Shown: positions 1-9,851, counted from the first letter of the stretch. The stretch is 46,562 nucleotides of DNA from Buttiauxella agrestis ATCC 33320 (GCF_000735355.1 NZ_JMPI01000053.1:1-46562); one strand, 5' to 3'. Program-made: numbers and translations. The notes: a model not told the origin generated them from the letters alone.

Positions 1-198
1 GATGCTCAAAAATTAACTTTCGTAATAATTCAACTAAATGAATTACTGCTTGGTCACTCTTCAAGACTTGATATTTTTTTGATACCCGAAGGTATCTGAG
101 ATATCAATCCTGCGAGTGCCCACACAGATTGTCTGATAAATTGTTAAAGAGCAGTGAGCTAGGCGCTTTCGCTTGCTAACTCGAGGTGGCGTATATTA
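1..198 (-). other. rRNA operon leader (5' external spacer before a 16S gene outside the window)
   Basis: Read on the minus strand this matches the enterobacterial rrn leader. It contains the boxA antitermination element (TGCTCTTTAACAA, plus-strand 141-153) and a small hairpin GATACC/GGTATC at 81-96. It ends a few tens of bases before where mature 16S would begin, left of position 1. The leader loads the Nus antitermination complex and supports 16S processing. The position next to clpB matches rrnG of E. coli, but no rRNA sequence is present to confirm the operon's identity. Confidence 0.85.
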
Positions 199-319
199 CG
201 CTTTCCTCTTTCAGAGTCAAGCGTTTATTTTCGCTTTTCATCTGGCTGACGGGCCGGTTTGTAAGCCGTTGTGCCGTGTCAGTGGAGGCGCAGTATAGGG
301 ATTTTCTGGAGGCTGACAA
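193..319 (-). promoter_or_regulatory. Tandem rrn promoters P1 and P2
   Basis: Two sigma-70 promoters read leftward. P1 has -35 TTGTCA (plus-strand 314-319) and -10 TATACT (292-297) with a 16-bp spacer. P2 has -35 TTGACT (215-220) and -10 TAATAT (193-198), also 16 bp. The A/T-rich stretch just upstream of P1, about 321-345, sits where an UP element would be. Layout and spacing match E. coli rrn operons, where P1 is the growth-rate-regulated promoter. Confidence 0.85.
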
Positions 320-403
320 GTACTAAAATACAAAATACTTACCGACCGCTCACTTTCCAGGCAATACACCTTTAAAAACTCTCATCTCGCCTGCTTTTTA
401 AAC

Positions 404-431
404 AAAAACGAGCCCGGAAGGGCTCGTTTTT
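404..431 (-). terminator. clpB intrinsic terminator
   Basis: Perfect stem AACGAGCCC/GGGCTCGTT with a 4-nt loop, flanked by A and T tracts so that it can work in both directions. It lies 15 bp past the clpB stop codon and separates clpB from the rrn promoters. Confidence 0.9.
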
Positions 432-445
432 GTCTTTTATGTGAC

Positions 446-3019
446 TTACTGCACTGCCACAATATGATTGTCTTTTACTTCCAGGTGTACAGCTTTCCCA
501 GGAATCAGCTCTCCAGAAAGGATTTGCTGAGCAAGTGGGTTCTCAATTTGCTGCTGGATAGCGCGTTTCAACGGTCTTGCACCATACACCGGGTCATAAC
601 CATTCTCGCTAAGCAGCTTCAGCGCCTCTTCAGAGATAGTGACTTCATAGCCACGGTCTTCGAGACGTTTATACAAACGCTGCAACTGAATCTGCGCGAT
701 AGAAGCGATGTGTTTTTCACCCAGAGGATGGAACACCACGACTTCATCTATACGGTTAACGAATTCAGGACGGAAGTTCTGGCTAACAACGCCAAGTACA
801 ATGTCCTTCATATGACCATAATCCAACTCGCCGAAACGTTCCTGAATCAAATCGGAACCGAGGTTAGAGGTCATAATTACAACCGTATTACGGAAGTCGA
901 CCGTTCTCCCCTGCCCATCAGTCAGGCGTCCGTCGTCCAGCACCTGTAATAGGATGTTGAACACATCCGGGTGCGCCTTCTCAACTTCATCCAACAGAAT
1001 GACAGAGTAAGGACGACGACGAACCGCTTCTGTCAGATAACCGCCCTCTTCGTAACCAACATACCCCGGAGGCGCACCGACCAAACGAGAGACCGAGTGT
1101 TTTTCCATAAACTCGGACATATCGATACGCACCATTGCGTCATCGCTATCAAACATAAAGTTCGCCAGCGCTTTGCACAGTTCGGTTTTACCTACACCCG
1201 TTGGCCCAAGGAACAGGAACGAGCCTATTGGGCGGTTCGGGTCAGACAAGCCCGCACGGCTACGGCGAATTGCATTCGATACGGCTTCAACCGCTTCATT
1301 CTGCCCAATAACACGAGTATGAAGTTGTTGTTCCATACGCAGCAGTTTCTCGCGCTCACCTTCAAGCATTCGCGCCACAGGGATCCCCGTCCAGCGTGCC
1401 AGCACTTCCGCAATTTCTGCATCAGTGACTTTATTACGCAAAAGACGCATGGTTTTCCCTTCATTCTGAGTGGCAGCTGCAAGCTGTTTCTCAAGCTCAG
1501 GAATTTTCCCGTATTGCAATTCAGACATTCTGGCCAGGTCGCCGACACGGCGAGCCTGTTCAATGGCAATTTTCGCCTGCTCCAGCTCCGCTTTAATCGT
1601 CTGTTCACCAGAAAGGGATGCTTTCTCAGCTTTCCACTCTTCTTCCAGCACGGAATACTCACGTTCTTTTTGCCCTAATTCTTCTTCAAGCATACTTAAA
1701 CGTTTCTGGCTGGCTTCGTCAGACTCTTTCTTCAGTGCCTGCTGTTCCAGTTTGAGCTGGATAATTCGACGATCCAGACGGTCAAGCTCTTCTGGCTTCG
1801 AGTCAATCTGCATACGAATGCTGGAAGCCGCTTCATCAATCAGGTCGATGGCTTTATCCGGCAACTGACGGTCAGCGATGTAACGGTGCGATAGCGTCGC
1901 AGCCGCAACAATCGCCGGGTCCGTAATTTGCACGTGGTGGTGCAATTCGTAGCGTTCTTTCAGCCCACGCAAAATCGCGATGGTGTCTTCTACAGTAGGC
2001 TCGGCAACAAATACTTTCTGGAAGCGACGCTCAAGTGCTGCATCCTTCTCTATATACTGACGATATTCATCAAGTGTGGTCGCACCGACGCAATGAAGTT
2101 CACCGCGAGCCAGTGCTGGTTTTAGCATGTTGCCCGCATCCATTGCACCGTCAGCTTTGCCTGCACCAACCATAGTGTGCAATTCGTCAATAAACAGGAT
2201 GACATTACCTTCCTGTTTAGAAAGGTCGTTCAACACACCTTTAAGACGTTCTTCAAATTCGCCACGATATTTCGCACCAGCCACCAGCGAGCCCATATCC
2301 AGAGCCAATACACGTCGCCCTTTCAAACCTTCCGGCACTTCACCATTAATAATGCGCTGCGCCAGGCCTTCAACGATGGCGGTTTTACCCACACCTGGTT
2401 CACCGATTAATACCGGGTTGTTTTTGGTACGACGTTGCAATACCTGAATAGTACGACGAATTTCTTCATCACGGCCAATCACCGGATCGAGCTTGCCTTG
2501 TTCTGCACGCTCGGTCAGATCGACGGTATATTTTTTCAATGCCTGACGTTGGTCTTCGGCACCTTGATCATTCACGTTCTCGCCTCCACGCATTTGCTCA
2601 ATTGCTGCTGTCACATTTGCCGTGGTAGCACCCGCTGATTTCAGTAAATCAGTTAATGTTCCGCGTGATTCAAGTGCTGCCAGAACAAATAACTCTGACG
2701 AAATGAAGTTGTCATTTCGTTTTTGCGCCAGTTTGTCACACAGGTTTAATGCACGGACTAAATCCTGCGAAGGCTGAACGTCACCGCCCGTCCCTTCAAC
2801 TTGTGGCAAACGGCTTAATGCTTGCTCGATCTCAGTACGCAGCTTTCCGGCATTTACACCAGCAGATGTCAGTAATGGGCGTACAGATCCGCCTTCCTGA
2901 TTGAGCAACGCGCTCATCAAGTGAAGGGGTTCGATAAATTGGTTGTCGTGCCCGAGAGCCAGAGATTGGGCATCGGCGAGAGCAAGCTGGAATTTATTAG
3001 TAAGACGATCCAGACGCAT
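446..3019 (-). CDS. clpB: ClpB protein disaggregase (Hsp100 AAA+ chaperone)
   Basis: Hexameric cytosolic ATPase that, with DnaK/DnaJ/GrpE, pulls polypeptides out of aggregates after heat stress. The 857 residues are collinear with E. coli ClpB: N-terminal Clp-N domain (1-150), first AAA+ domain with Walker A GEPGVGKT, a coiled-coil middle domain (about 410-525) that contacts DnaK, and second AAA+ domain with Walker A GPTGVGKT. The start is set at 3019 (MRLDRL) because a strong GGGAGGAG ribosome site lies directly before it. An ATG 12 bp upstream would place that site inside the gene. A GTG at codon 149, preceded by GGAGG, fits the known internal start that makes the short isoform. A sigma-32 promoter lies upstream. 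Confidence 0.98.
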   Translation of the reverse strand: MRLDRLTNKFQLALADAQSLALGHDNQFIEPLHLMSALLNQEGGSVRPLLTSAGVNAGKLRTEIEQALSRLPQVEGTGGDVQPSQDLVRALNLCDKLAQKRNDNFISSELFVLAALESRGTLTDLLKSAGATTANVTAAIEQMRGGENVNDQGAEDQRQALKKYTVDLTERAEQGKLDPVIGRDEEIRRTIQVLQRRTKNNPVLIGEPGVGKTAIVEGLAQRIINGEVPEGLKGRRVLALDMGSLVAGAKYRGEFEERLKGVLNDLSKQEGNVILFIDELHTMVGAGKADGAMDAGNMLKPALARGELHCVGATTLDEYRQYIEKDAALERRFQKVFVAEPTVEDTIAILRGLKERYELHHHVQITDPAIVAAATLSHRYIADRQLPDKAIDLIDEAASSIRMQIDSKPEELDRLDRRIIQLKLEQQALKKESDEASQKRLSMLEEELGQKEREYSVLEEEWKAEKASLSGEQTIKAELEQAKIAIEQARRVGDLARMSELQYGKIPELEKQLAAATQNEGKTMRLLRNKVTDAEIAEVLARWTGIPVARMLEGEREKLLRMEQQLHTRVIGQNEAVEAVSNAIRRSRAGLSDPNRPIGSFLFLGPTGVGKTELCKALANFMFDSDDAMVRIDMSEFMEKHSVSRLVGAPPGYVGYEEGGYLTEAVRRRPYSVILLDEVEKAHPDVFNILLQVLDDGRLTDGQGRTVDFRNTVVIMTSNLGSDLIQERFGELDYGHMKDIVLGVVSQNFRPEFVNRIDEVVVFHPLGEKHIASIAQIQLQRLYKRLEDRGYEVTISEEALKLLSENGYDPVYGARPLKRAIQQQIENPLAQQILSGELIPGKAVHLEVKDNHIVAVQ

Positions 3020-3058
3020 AACTCCTCCCATAAACAGGTCAAATTTGCTACTGGAGAT

Positions 3059-3087
3059 TAAATGAGGTCATCCCTCAATTATTCAAG
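3059..3087 (-). promoter_or_regulatory. Sigma-32 (heat-shock) promoter of clpB
   Basis: Minus-strand -35 CTTGAA (plus-strand 3082-3087), 14-bp spacer, then -10 CCTCATTTA (3059-3067), close to the CTTGAA/CCCCAT-T heat-shock consensus. It lies about 40 bp upstream of the clpB start, as in E. coli. Confidence 0.85.
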
Positions 3088-3149
3088 GTTAATGACCTGA
3101 AATATTTGAAGCGTTTGTTACCTGCGTTGGATCGTCTTGATTCAATAAG

Positions 3150-3881
3150 TTATATCAGCCAAATGAAACTTGCCATACGGCCTGTGGTTCTGTCGCGTCG
3201 ATACGAGAAAAAATCACCCGCTTCGCTGTAGGTACAACGGTCGCCACCAAAAATTTGGGTAATGCCTACAGCTGACAAACGCTGGCGGGCCAACGTGTAG
3301 ATGTCTGCGATGTATTTATCCCCATACGGGCGAAATGCGCTGTCGGCCTGAATATCTTTGGCCATAAACGCTTCACGCACTTCAGGGCCAACTTCAAATG
3401 CTTCAGGTCCGATAGCCGGGCCAAGCCACGCCATAATATTTTCTGGCGCGTCTTTAAAACAAGCTGCGGTTTCTTCAAGAACGCCTTCGCACAGGCCGCG
3501 CCATCCAGCATGAGCAGCCGCAACTTCCGTTCCGGCCTTATTACAGAATAGCACCGGCAGGCAATCAGCAGTCATTACCGCACAAACAGTACCTGGCGTT
3601 GAGCTATATGAAGCATCAGCACGTTTGGACAGATAAGGTTCGCCAGTCAGTTTTAAGACTTCTTTGCCGTGAACCTGCTCTAACCAAACAGGCTTAGAGG
3701 GCAACATTGCTGCGGCAAAGAAAAGGCGACGGTTTTCTTCGACATCATCCAGATTATCACCGCAGTGAGCACCCAGATTAAGCGAGTCGTAAGGCGGCTG
3801 ACTCACGCCGCCAATACGTGTCGAACTGCACGCAGCCACTCCTTGAGGAAGCGGCCAATGCGGGACGATCAATTTACTCAT
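3150..3881 (-). CDS. pgeF: PgeF/YfiH, peptidoglycan editing factor (multicopper-like laccase-domain protein)
   Basis: 243-residue member of the YfiH/LACC1 family. Family members have purine nucleoside phosphorylase and adenosine deaminase activity in vitro. The E. coli protein is reported to keep non-canonical amino acids such as Ser out of the peptidoglycan stem. The conserved zinc-site residues are present: His71 (QVHG), Cys107 (TADCLP) and His124 (AAAHAGWRG). The ATG at 3881 overlaps the rluD stop as ATGA, so the pair is translationally coupled and lies in one transcript with rluD. Confidence 0.95.
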   Translation of the reverse strand: MSKLIVPHWPLPQGVAACSSTRIGGVSQPPYDSLNLGAHCGDNLDDVEENRRLFFAAAMLPSKPVWLEQVHGKEVLKLTGEPYLSKRADASYSSTPGTVCAVMTADCLPVLFCNKAGTEVAAAHAGWRGLCEGVLEETAACFKDAPENIMAWLGPAIGPEAFEVGPEVREAFMAKDIQADSAFRPYGDKYIADIYTLARQRLSAVGITQIFGGDRCTYSEAGDFFSYRRDRTTGRMASFIWLI

Positions 3882-4858
3882 AGCCAGTCCAGTTGGTCCT
3901 TGTGAAGCTCTGTATCAACGCGCAACGCTTCAATTAACTCGACCATATCCTGAGGAATTGGCGCATGCCATTCCATCAACATACCGCTGATCGGGTGATG
4001 GAGGCGCAGCATAGTTGCGTGTAAAGCCTGCCTGTCAAACTTACGCAGCACGCTGACAAACTCTTCCGACGCACCTTTTGGTGGGCGTGGACGACCACCA
4101 TAAAGCTGATCGCCAACCAACGGATGAGTAATATGCGACATGTGTACACGAATCTGGTGAGTACGGCCGGTTTCCAGACGCAGACGCAGACGCGTATGCA
4201 CACGGAAATGTTCCATGATTCGATAGTGTGTAACCGCAGGTTTACCCATTGGATGCACAGCCATATGTGTACGTTTGGTCGAATGGCGACTGATTGGCTC
4301 ATCTACTGTGCCACCTGCCGTCATATGACCAATTGCGACTGCTTCATACTCACGCGTAATTTCGCGTAATTGCAAAGCCTCAACCAGGTGAGTTTGCGCC
4401 GGTACTGTTTTCGCCACCACCATCAAACCGGTGGTGTCTTTATCCAGACGATGCACAATGCCCGCACGCGGCACATCGGCAATCGGTGGATAATAATGCA
4501 GCAGTGCATTTAGTACGGTTCCGTCAGGATTACCCGCACCAGGATGCACAACGAAATCACGCGGCTTGTTAATCACCAGAATATCGTCATCTTCATAGAC
4601 AATATTAAGCGGGATATCTTGTGGTTCCCAGCGCACATCCTCTTCGATTTCTGCATTGATTGTGACGCTCTCGCCACCCAATACTTTTTCTTTTGGCTTG
4701 TCGCTGATCGTGCCGTTAACCAGCACGCGTTGTTCAAGAATCCATTCTTTTATGCGCGATCGTGAATAATCAGGGAACAATTCGGCCAAAGCTTGATCTA
4801 AGCGTTGACCGAGTTGAGATTCGGACACTGTTGCGGTGAGTTGTACTAGTTGTGCCAT
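3878..4858 (-). CDS. rluD: RluD, 23S rRNA pseudouridine synthase (positions 1911/1915/1917)
   Basis: 326 residues, the same length as the E. coli enzyme. It makes the three conserved pseudouridines in helix 69 of 23S rRNA, which is important for late 50S assembly. An N-terminal S4 RNA-binding domain (about 18-75) precedes the catalytic domain. The motif HRLDKDTTGL carries the catalytic Asp139. It is divergent from bamD, with 130 bp between them, and is followed directly by pgeF with a 4-nt overlap. Confidence 0.97.
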   Translation of the reverse strand: MAQLVQLTATVSESQLGQRLDQALAELFPDYSRSRIKEWILEQRVLVNGTISDKPKEKVLGGESVTINAEIEEDVRWEPQDIPLNIVYEDDDILVINKPRDFVVHPGAGNPDGTVLNALLHYYPPIADVPRAGIVHRLDKDTTGLMVVAKTVPAQTHLVEALQLREITREYEAVAIGHMTAGGTVDEPISRHSTKRTHMAVHPMGKPAVTHYRIMEHFRVHTRLRLRLETGRTHQIRVHMSHITHPLVGDQLYGGRPRPPKGASEEFVSVLRKFDRQALHATMLRLHHPISGMLMEWHAPIPQDMVELIEALRVDTELHKDQLDWL

Positions 4859-4988
4859 AGACAGCTTCTTCGTTAACGTTGGGTTTTACGGCAATGCCGT
4901 TTAATATAGTGTGCTATTGTAGCTGGTCTTTATCGGGAGCTGGTACTGTGAGCCTCCCGGATAACATTCTGAGGAAAGTCAAAACGTC
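4859..4988. promoter_or_regulatory. Divergent rluD/bamD intergenic region
   Basis: 130 bp between two divergent genes, so it must hold promoters for both. A run TTTAATATAGTGTGCTATTG at 4900-4919 contains -10-like hexamers on both strands, but I could not pair them with convincing -35 elements. GAGGAAAG at 4971-4978 is the likely ribosome site of bamD. Confidence 0.4.
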
Positions 4989-5726
4989 ATGACGCGTATG
5001 AAATATCTGGTGGCAGCAGCCACGTTGAGCCTGGCTTTGGCTGGTTGCTCCAGTTCCAAGGATGAGGTTCCTGATAATCCACCTTCTGAGATCTATGCGA
5101 CTGCCCAGCAAAAGTTGCAGGACGGTAACTTTAAAGCGGCGATAACGCAACTGGAAGCGCTGGATAACCGTTATCCGTTCGGGCCTTACTCACAGCAAGT
5201 GCAGTTAGATCTTATTTACGCTTACTATAAGAACGCTGATTTGCCGCTGGCTCAGGCTGCGATCGATCGCTTTATGCGTCTGAATCCTACCCATCCAAAC
5301 ATCGACTACGTACTTTACATGCGTGGTCTGACGGATATGGCGTTGGATGATAGCGCATTACAAGGTTTCTTCGGTGTAGATCGTTCAGACCGAGATCCTG
5401 CTCATGCTCGTGATGCTTTCAACGATTTCTCTAAACTGGTTCGTGGTTATCCGAACAGCCAGTATGTCACCGATGCCACCAAGCGTCTGGTGTTCCTGAA
5501 AGATCGTTTAGCGAAATATGAGCTTTCGGTGGCGCAATACTACACTAAACGCGGCGCGTGGGTTGCAGTAGTTAACCGTGTCGAAGGAATGTTGCGCGAT
5601 TTCCCTGATACTCAGGCCACTCGTGATGGTCTGAAGTTGATGGAAAATGCTTACCGCGAAATGCAAATGCCGGCTCAGGCCGATAAAGTTGCTAAAATTA
5701 TCGCGGCTAATAGCAGCAAAGCCTGA
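4989..5726 (+). CDS. bamD: BamD, outer-membrane assembly lipoprotein of the BAM complex
   Basis: Essential periplasm-facing lipoprotein that binds BamA and helps fold beta-barrel proteins into the outer membrane. The 245 residues begin with a type II signal peptide ending in the lipobox LAGC, with Cys20 as the lipidated residue. The rest is tetratricopeptide-like repeats. The length equals E. coli BamD and the sequence is highly conserved. It is a single gene closed by its own terminator. Confidence 0.97.
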   Translation: MTRMKYLVAAATLSLALAGCSSSKDEVPDNPPSEIYATAQQKLQDGNFKAAITQLEALDNRYPFGPYSQQVQLDLIYAYYKNADLPLAQAAIDRFMRLNPTHPNIDYVLYMRGLTDMALDDSALQGFFGVDRSDRDPAHARDAFNDFSKLVRGYPNSQYVTDATKRLVFLKDRLAKYELSVAQYYTKRGAWVAVVNRVEGMLRDFPDTQATRDGLKLMENAYREMQMPAQADKVAKIIAANSSKA

Positions 5727-5745
5727 TTCGCTGATTTATAAAAAC

Positions 5746-5775
5746 AAAATGGCAGCCCTGGTGGCTGCCATTTTT
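5746..5775 (+). terminator. bamD intrinsic terminator
   Basis: Twelve-bp stem AAAATGGCAGCC/GGCTGCCATTTT with a 5-nt loop, ending in a T run, 20 bp after the bamD stop. Confidence 0.92.
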
Positions 5776-5920
5776 ATTGCCTGAAACACCAAACTGAAAC
5801 GGTTTAGCTTCAGGTCATCCCATCAAATATGGACGCTATTTCTTCGTTCCACAAGCTTTAAAAACAGAGATCCTGTCCTGCCTCACAAAAAGGGTTTGCT
5901 GACAAAAAGTGACAAAATAG

Positions 5921-5936
5921 TGTGATTCACATCACA
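5921..5936 (+). promoter_or_regulatory. CRP-cAMP site upstream of raiA
   Basis: TGTGATTCACATCACA fits the CRP consensus TGTGA-N6-TCACA exactly. It lies about 70 bp upstream of the raiA start. CRP control of raiA is known in E. coli and fits hibernation-factor induction when carbon runs short. Confidence 0.8.
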
Positions 5937-5998
5937 CATTTTGACATTCAGAAAGGTATGCTGGAGTTACCAAGACGGGAAAGACAAGAGGTAACTTT

Positions 5999-6337
5999 AT
6001 GACAATGAACATTACCAGCAAGCAAATGGAAATCACCCCAGCTATTCGTCAGCACGTCGCAGACCGTCTCACTAAACTGGACAAGTGGCAAACTCATCTA
6101 ATTAATCCACACATTGTTTTGTCCAAAGAACCGAAAGGATTTGTGGCTGATGCCACCATTAATACGCCAAACGGCCAGCTCGTAGCGAGCGCTAAACACG
6201 ATGATATGTATACGGCTATCAACGATTTGATTAACAAACTGGAGCGGCAGTTGAATAAAGTGCAACACAAAGGTGAAGCGCGTCGCACAGCAGGCTCAGT
6301 GAAAGACGTTGCTATCGCGGAAATTGAAGAAGAGTAA
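5999..6337 (+). CDS. raiA: RaiA (YfiA, protein Y), ribosome-associated inhibitor
   Basis: 112-residue stationary-phase and cold-shock factor that binds the 30S A/P-site channel, blocks initiation and keeps ribosomes as inactive 70S monomers. It has the short HPF/RaiA fold with the acidic C-terminal tail (EIEEE) typical of RaiA, and is close to the 113-residue E. coli protein. The ribosome site AGAGGT sits 6 bp before the ATG. A consensus CRP box is upstream and a terminator follows. Confidence 0.96.
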   Translation: MTMNITSKQMEITPAIRQHVADRLTKLDKWQTHLINPHIVLSKEPKGFVADATINTPNGQLVASAKHDDMYTAINDLINKLERQLNKVQHKGEARRTAGSVKDVAIAEIEEE

Positions 6338-6360
6338 ATTTTAGCTTTATCAATCATACC

Positions 6361-6385
6361 AACGCGCCTCCGGGCGCGTTTTTTA
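6361..6385 (+). terminator. raiA intrinsic terminator
   Basis: Stem AACGCGCC/GGCGCGTT with loop TCCG followed by a T run, 23 bp beyond the raiA stop. Confidence 0.9.
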
Positions 6386-6415
6386 TTGACAGAGCGAAAA
6401 CAGACCGGGTACCTT
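6386..6415 (+). promoter_or_regulatory. pheL-pheA promoter
   Basis: A consensus -35 TTGACA at 6386-6391 is followed about 18 bp later by a weak -10-like TACCTT (6410-6415). It begins directly inside the raiA terminator's T tract. The -35 is clear; the -10 assignment is tentative. Confidence 0.6.
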
Positions 6416-6442
6416 ACTTGTACGACTTATCAGGAACCGCCC

Positions 6443-6490
6443 ATGAAATTATTTCCGTTTTTCTTCGCATTCTTTTTTACCTTCCCCTGA
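6443..6490 (+). CDS. pheL: pheA leader peptide PheL
   Basis: 15-codon reading frame [15 protein letters not shown], in which eight of fifteen residues are Phe. A ribosome stalling on Phe codons when Phe-tRNA is scarce changes leader RNA folding so that the downstream terminator does not form. The E. coli peptide, as I recall it, is [15 protein letters not shown], with seven Phe. The peptide itself has no other known role. Confidence 0.95.
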   Translation: [15 protein letters not shown]

Positions 6491-6538
6491 ATGGGAGGCA
6501 ATTCGTCGTGTGATAAAGAATGCGAAGACGAACAAACA

Positions 6539-6566
6539 GGCCTCCCCCAGCGGGGAGGCCTTTTTT
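6539..6566 (+). terminator. pheA attenuator terminator
   Basis: Nine-bp GC-rich stem GGCCTCCCC/GGGGAGGCC with a 4-nt loop and a T6 run, between pheL and pheA. The upstream GGGAGG at 6494-6499 can pair with the CCTCCC arm, as expected for the alternative antiterminator or pause structures. Confidence 0.92.
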
Positions 6567-6589
6567 ATGGAATTTAAAAAGGTAGCGTT

Positions 6590-7750
6590 ATGAGTGAGAC
6601 AAACCCATTGCTGGCACTACGCGATAAAATCAGTGCACTGGATGTAAAACTGCTGGCTTTGCTGGCAGAACGTCGCTTGTTGGCTGTAGAAGTCGGAAAG
6701 GCGAAACTTGCGACTCATCGCCCAGTGCGTGATATCGATCGTGAGCGAGATTTGCTGGAGCGCCTGATTACTCTGGGTAAAACGCATAATCTGGACGCCC
6801 ATTACATCACTCGTCTGTTTCAACTCATCATTGAAGACTCAGTCCTGACACAGCAAACGCTATTGCAGCAGCATCTTAATCAAACTAATCCGCAATCAGC
6901 TCGAATCGCGTTCCTCGGCCCAAAAGGTTCTTACTCGCACCTTGCCGCTCGTCAGTACGCCGCTCGTCACTTTGAACAGTTTATTGAAAGTGGCTGCGCT
7001 AAGTTCCATGACATCTTCAACCAGGTTGAAACGGGCCAGGCCGATTACGCCGTCGTACCGCTAGAAAACACCAGCTCAGGTGCCATCAATGATGTGTACG
7101 ATTTATTACAACACACCAGCTTGTCTATCGTTGCTGAAATGACCGTGCCAATCGACCACTGTGTGTTAGTTAATGGCACAACCGATCTGAACACTATCCA
7201 GACGGTGTACAGTCATCCGCAACCGTTCCAGCAATGCAGCCAGTTCATTAATCGCTACCCGCACTGGAAAATTGAATATTGCGAAAGCACCTCTGCGGCG
7301 ATGGAAAAAGTGGCTCAGGCAAATTCTCCACTTGTTGCAGCTCTGGGCAACGAAGCCGGCGGTGCGCTTTATGGTTTACAAGTTCTTGAACGCAACCTGG
7401 CAAACCAGACACAGAACATTACCCGTTTCATTGTGTTGGCACGCAAAGCGGTAGAAGTGACCGACCAGGTCCCTGCCAAAACGACCTTGCTGATCGCTAC
7501 CGGTCAACAAGCTGGTGCTCTTGTAGAAGCGCTGCTGGTTCTGCGTAATCACAATCTGATTATGACGAAACTGGAATCTCGCCCGATTAACGGCAATCCG
7601 TGGGAAGAGATGTTTTATCTGGATGTTCAGGCAAACCTGAACGATGAAACGATGCGTAAAGCTCTGCGCGAACTGGGTGAAATCACTCGCTCCATGAAAG
7701 TGCTCGGCTGCTATCCAAGCGAAAACGTAGTGCCTGTCGATCCGGCATAA
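6590..7750 (+). CDS. pheA: PheA, bifunctional chorismate mutase/prephenate dehydratase
   Basis: Converts chorismate to prephenate and then to phenylpyruvate, the committed route to phenylalanine. The 386 residues equal the E. coli enzyme. The mutase domain (about 1-100) carries Arg11, Arg28 and Lys39. The dehydratase domain (about 105-285) has the TRF motif with catalytic Thr278. The C-terminal ACT domain has the GALV (309-312) and ESRP (329-332) motifs for Phe feedback inhibition. Expression is controlled by the pheL attenuator directly upstream. Confidence 0.98.
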   Translation: MSETNPLLALRDKISALDVKLLALLAERRLLAVEVGKAKLATHRPVRDIDRERDLLERLITLGKTHNLDAHYITRLFQLIIEDSVLTQQTLLQQHLNQTNPQSARIAFLGPKGSYSHLAARQYAARHFEQFIESGCAKFHDIFNQVETGQADYAVVPLENTSSGAINDVYDLLQHTSLSIVAEMTVPIDHCVLVNGTTDLNTIQTVYSHPQPFQQCSQFINRYPHWKIEYCESTSAAMEKVAQANSPLVAALGNEAGGALYGLQVLERNLANQTQNITRFIVLARKAVEVTDQVPAKTTLLIATGQQAGALVEALLVLRNHNLIMTKLESRPINGNPWEEMFYLDVQANLNDETMRKALRELGEITRSMKVLGCYPSENVVPVDPA

Positions 7751-7757
7751 CACTGGT

Positions 7758-7784
7758 AGTAAGCCAGCGCCATGCTGGCTTACT
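7758..7784. terminator. Hairpin between convergent pheA and the SMP-30 gene
   Basis: Perfect 11-bp stem AGTAAGCCAGC/GCTGGCTTACT with a 5-nt loop, 7 bp after the pheA stop and overlapping the 3' end of the opposing gene. No strong T run follows on either strand, so it may be a weak or assisted terminator or an mRNA 3'-end stabiliser. Confidence 0.55.
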
Positions 7785-8655
7785 GCGTCTGTTTAAACTT
7801 CAGTTTGGGCATTCCCGCAACCGCGACGCCGAGCATAAAAATCGCCCCAGATAATGGCTTCGCAGCAACTTCTGCATCATCCATATTTTCTCGCGTCGTT
7901 GTGATAAACAACGTTTTCATATCATCGCCGCCAAAGCACACCATTGTCGGGCATCGCACCGGTAACCGGTATTCTTCAAGTATTTCACCGGTCGGCGATA
8001 TACGGGCAATCCGATAACCATCAAACAATGCTGTCCAGTAGCAGCCTTCCACGTCAATTGCGGCGCCGTCAGGAATGCCTTGCCCTGGCTCGAAACGCTT
8101 AAACACTTCGCGTTTTCCCGGTTCACCTTGCTCATTTAAAGGGGTTCGGTAAATCACTCGATTTGGCGTATCGGAGGTAAACATCCATTTTTTATCTTCA
8201 CTAAACGCTAAACCATTAGCCCCGTGAATATCATGTTGGATGACATGCGGCGTCAGATCGTTGTCCACGCGGCACAGTAACGCACCGTTGTAATCGCCCG
8301 GTCCCCAAAATGTTCCGGCGTAAAAACGCCCTTCTCTGTCAGTTCCACCATCATTAAAACGAGCCAAAGCCGGATTATTGGGATTATCACAAACTTTACG
8401 AGTGATAAGCCCAGTGCGATTCGTGAGATAAATTCCACTTCGCAGCGCAACAATAAAACCGCCCGTTTCGCATAAAGCAAAACAGCCGACTTCCTCTGAA
8501 AATTGGATTACATCGTGTTTTTTGCTTTCGACGTTATAGCGATGAATTTCATTTTCGAGAATGTCTGTCCAGTAGAGGCAATTTTCTTCTGCACTCCATG
8601 TCGGGCATTCAGGTAAGTGACCGGTGTAATCGAACAGAACCTGCGGCTGTGCCAT
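7780..8655 (-). CDS. SMP-30/gluconolactonase/LRE family lactonase-like protein
   Basis: 291-residue cytosolic six-bladed beta-propeller of the SMP-30 family, whose members hydrolyse sugar lactones using one divalent metal ion. The expected ligands are visible: Glu16 (LPECPTW), Asn101 (RFNDGGTD), Asn147 (GANGLAFS) and Asp196 (IPDGAAID). The substrate cannot be told from sequence. It lies convergent to pheA and downstream of tyrA on the same strand, but the tyrA side has its own terminator, so it need not belong to the aromatic operon upstream (aroF-tyrA). E. coli has no gene here, so this is a lineage-specific insertion or retention. Confidence 0.88.
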   Translation of the reverse strand: MAQPQVLFDYTGHLPECPTWSAEENCLYWTDILENEIHRYNVESKKHDVIQFSEEVGCFALCETGGFIVALRSGIYLTNRTGLITRKVCDNPNNPALARFNDGGTDREGRFYAGTFWGPGDYNGALLCRVDNDLTPHVIQHDIHGANGLAFSEDKKWMFTSDTPNRVIYRTPLNEQGEPGKREVFKRFEPGQGIPDGAAIDVEGCYWTALFDGYRIARISPTGEILEEYRLPVRCPTMVCFGGDDMKTLFITTTRENMDDAEVAAKPLSGAIFMLGVAVAGMPKLKFKQTQ

Positions 8656-8675
8656 TTCTCTATCCTTTTGCCAAT

Positions 8676-8707
8676 AAAAAAAGCCAACGAGTTGCCCCGA
8701 TGGCTTT
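8676..8707 (-). terminator. tyrA terminator
   Basis: On the minus strand, stem AAAGCCA/TGGCTTT closes a 14-nt loop and is followed by a T7 tract. It sits about 20 bp past the tyrA stop and upstream of the SMP-30 gene. Confidence 0.8.
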
Positions 8708-8729
8708 CAATTATAAAACTATTTCACAA

Positions 8730-9851
8730 TTACGGGCGGCTATCATTAGCCTGGCGTAATAAAGTGCGGCTTTCACTCTGGAAGCGCTGTGCGTAATCAC
8801 CAAACCAGTGTTCAACCTTACGGAAGCTGTCGATAAATGCTTGTTTATCGCCATGCTCTAGTAAGCCTATGGCCTCACCAAAACGTTTGTAATAGCGCTT
8901 AATCAGATCCAGATTGCTTTCTGAAGACATAATAATGTCTGCGTAAAGCTGCGGATCTTGTGCGAACAAGCGCCCTACCATTGCCAGTTCCAGACGATAA
9001 ATCGGCGATGAAAGCGCAAGCAACTGCTCTAACTGAACATTCTCTTCAGCCAGATGAAAACCATAGGCAAAGGTTGCGAAGTGGCGCAGCGCCTGAATAA
9101 ACGCCATATTCTGATCGTGTTCAACTGCGGTGGAGCGATGTAAACGTGCCCCCCAAACCTGAATCTGCTCCAGGAACCACTGGTACGCTTCCGGCTGGCG
9201 ACCATCACAATAAACCACGACTTGCTTCGCAAGGCTTCCGCTATCAGGGCCAAACATAGGATGCAGACCGAGCACAGGTCCCTGATGTGCAGCCAACATA
9301 GCTTGCAATGGGCCATTCTTCACGGATGCGAGATCGACCAGAATACAGTCATCAGGCAGCCGGGGTAATTGAGCGATAACCTGTTCTGTGATGTGAATCG
9401 GAACACTCACAATCACCATACCAGCATCAGCCATTAACTCTGGCGCTTTAGCCCAGTCTTCTTTTTCAAGAATACGAACCTGATAGCCTGACAAAGTGAG
9501 CATCTTTTCAAACATGCGCCCCATCTGACCGCCACCACCGACGATAACCACCGGGCGTAACGCAGGAAACAGTGTTTTGAAACCTTTGTCGTTCTCGCTT
9601 GAGTAAGACTCTCGCATCACGCGGCGCAGAACATCTTCAATCAGATCAGGTGGAACTCCCAAAGCTTCAGCTTCTTTGCGGCGTGAAGCCAACATTGCAG
9701 CTTCACGTTCCGGGACATAAATCGGTAAACCATACTGGCTTTTGACTTCGCCAACTTCTGCTACCAGTTCCAGGCGGCGTGCCAGTAGCCCCAGCAACGC
9801 CTTATCCACTTCGTCAATTTGATCGCGTAGCGCGGTCAATTCAGCCACCAT
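8730..9851 (-). CDS. tyrA: TyrA, bifunctional chorismate mutase/prephenate dehydrogenase
   Basis: Converts chorismate through prephenate to 4-hydroxyphenylpyruvate with NAD+, the committed route to tyrosine, and is inhibited by Tyr. The 373 residues equal the E. coli enzyme: N-terminal AroQ mutase (1-90), a GGGGQMG dinucleotide-binding loop near 105-111, and catalytic His197 in [12 protein letters not shown]. It is the second gene of aroF-tyrA, starting 11 bp after aroF, so both respond to TyrR. Confidence 0.98.
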   Translation of the reverse strand: MVAELTALRDQIDEVDKALLGLLARRLELVAEVGEVKSQYGLPIYVPEREAAMLASRRKEAEALGVPPDLIEDVLRRVMRESYSSENDKGFKTLFPALRPVVIVGGGGQMGRMFEKMLTLSGYQVRILEKEDWAKAPELMADAGMVIVSVPIHITEQVIAQLPRLPDDCILVDLASVKNGPLQAMLAAHQGPVLGLHPMFGPDSGSLAKQVVVYCDGRQPEAYQWFLEQIQVWGARLHRSTAVEHDQNMAFIQALRHFATFAYGFHLAEENVQLEQLLALSSPIYRLELAMVGRLFAQDPQLYADIIMSSESNLDLIKRYYKRFGEAIGLLEHGDKQAFIDSFRKVEHWFGDYAQRFQSESRTLLRQANDSRP

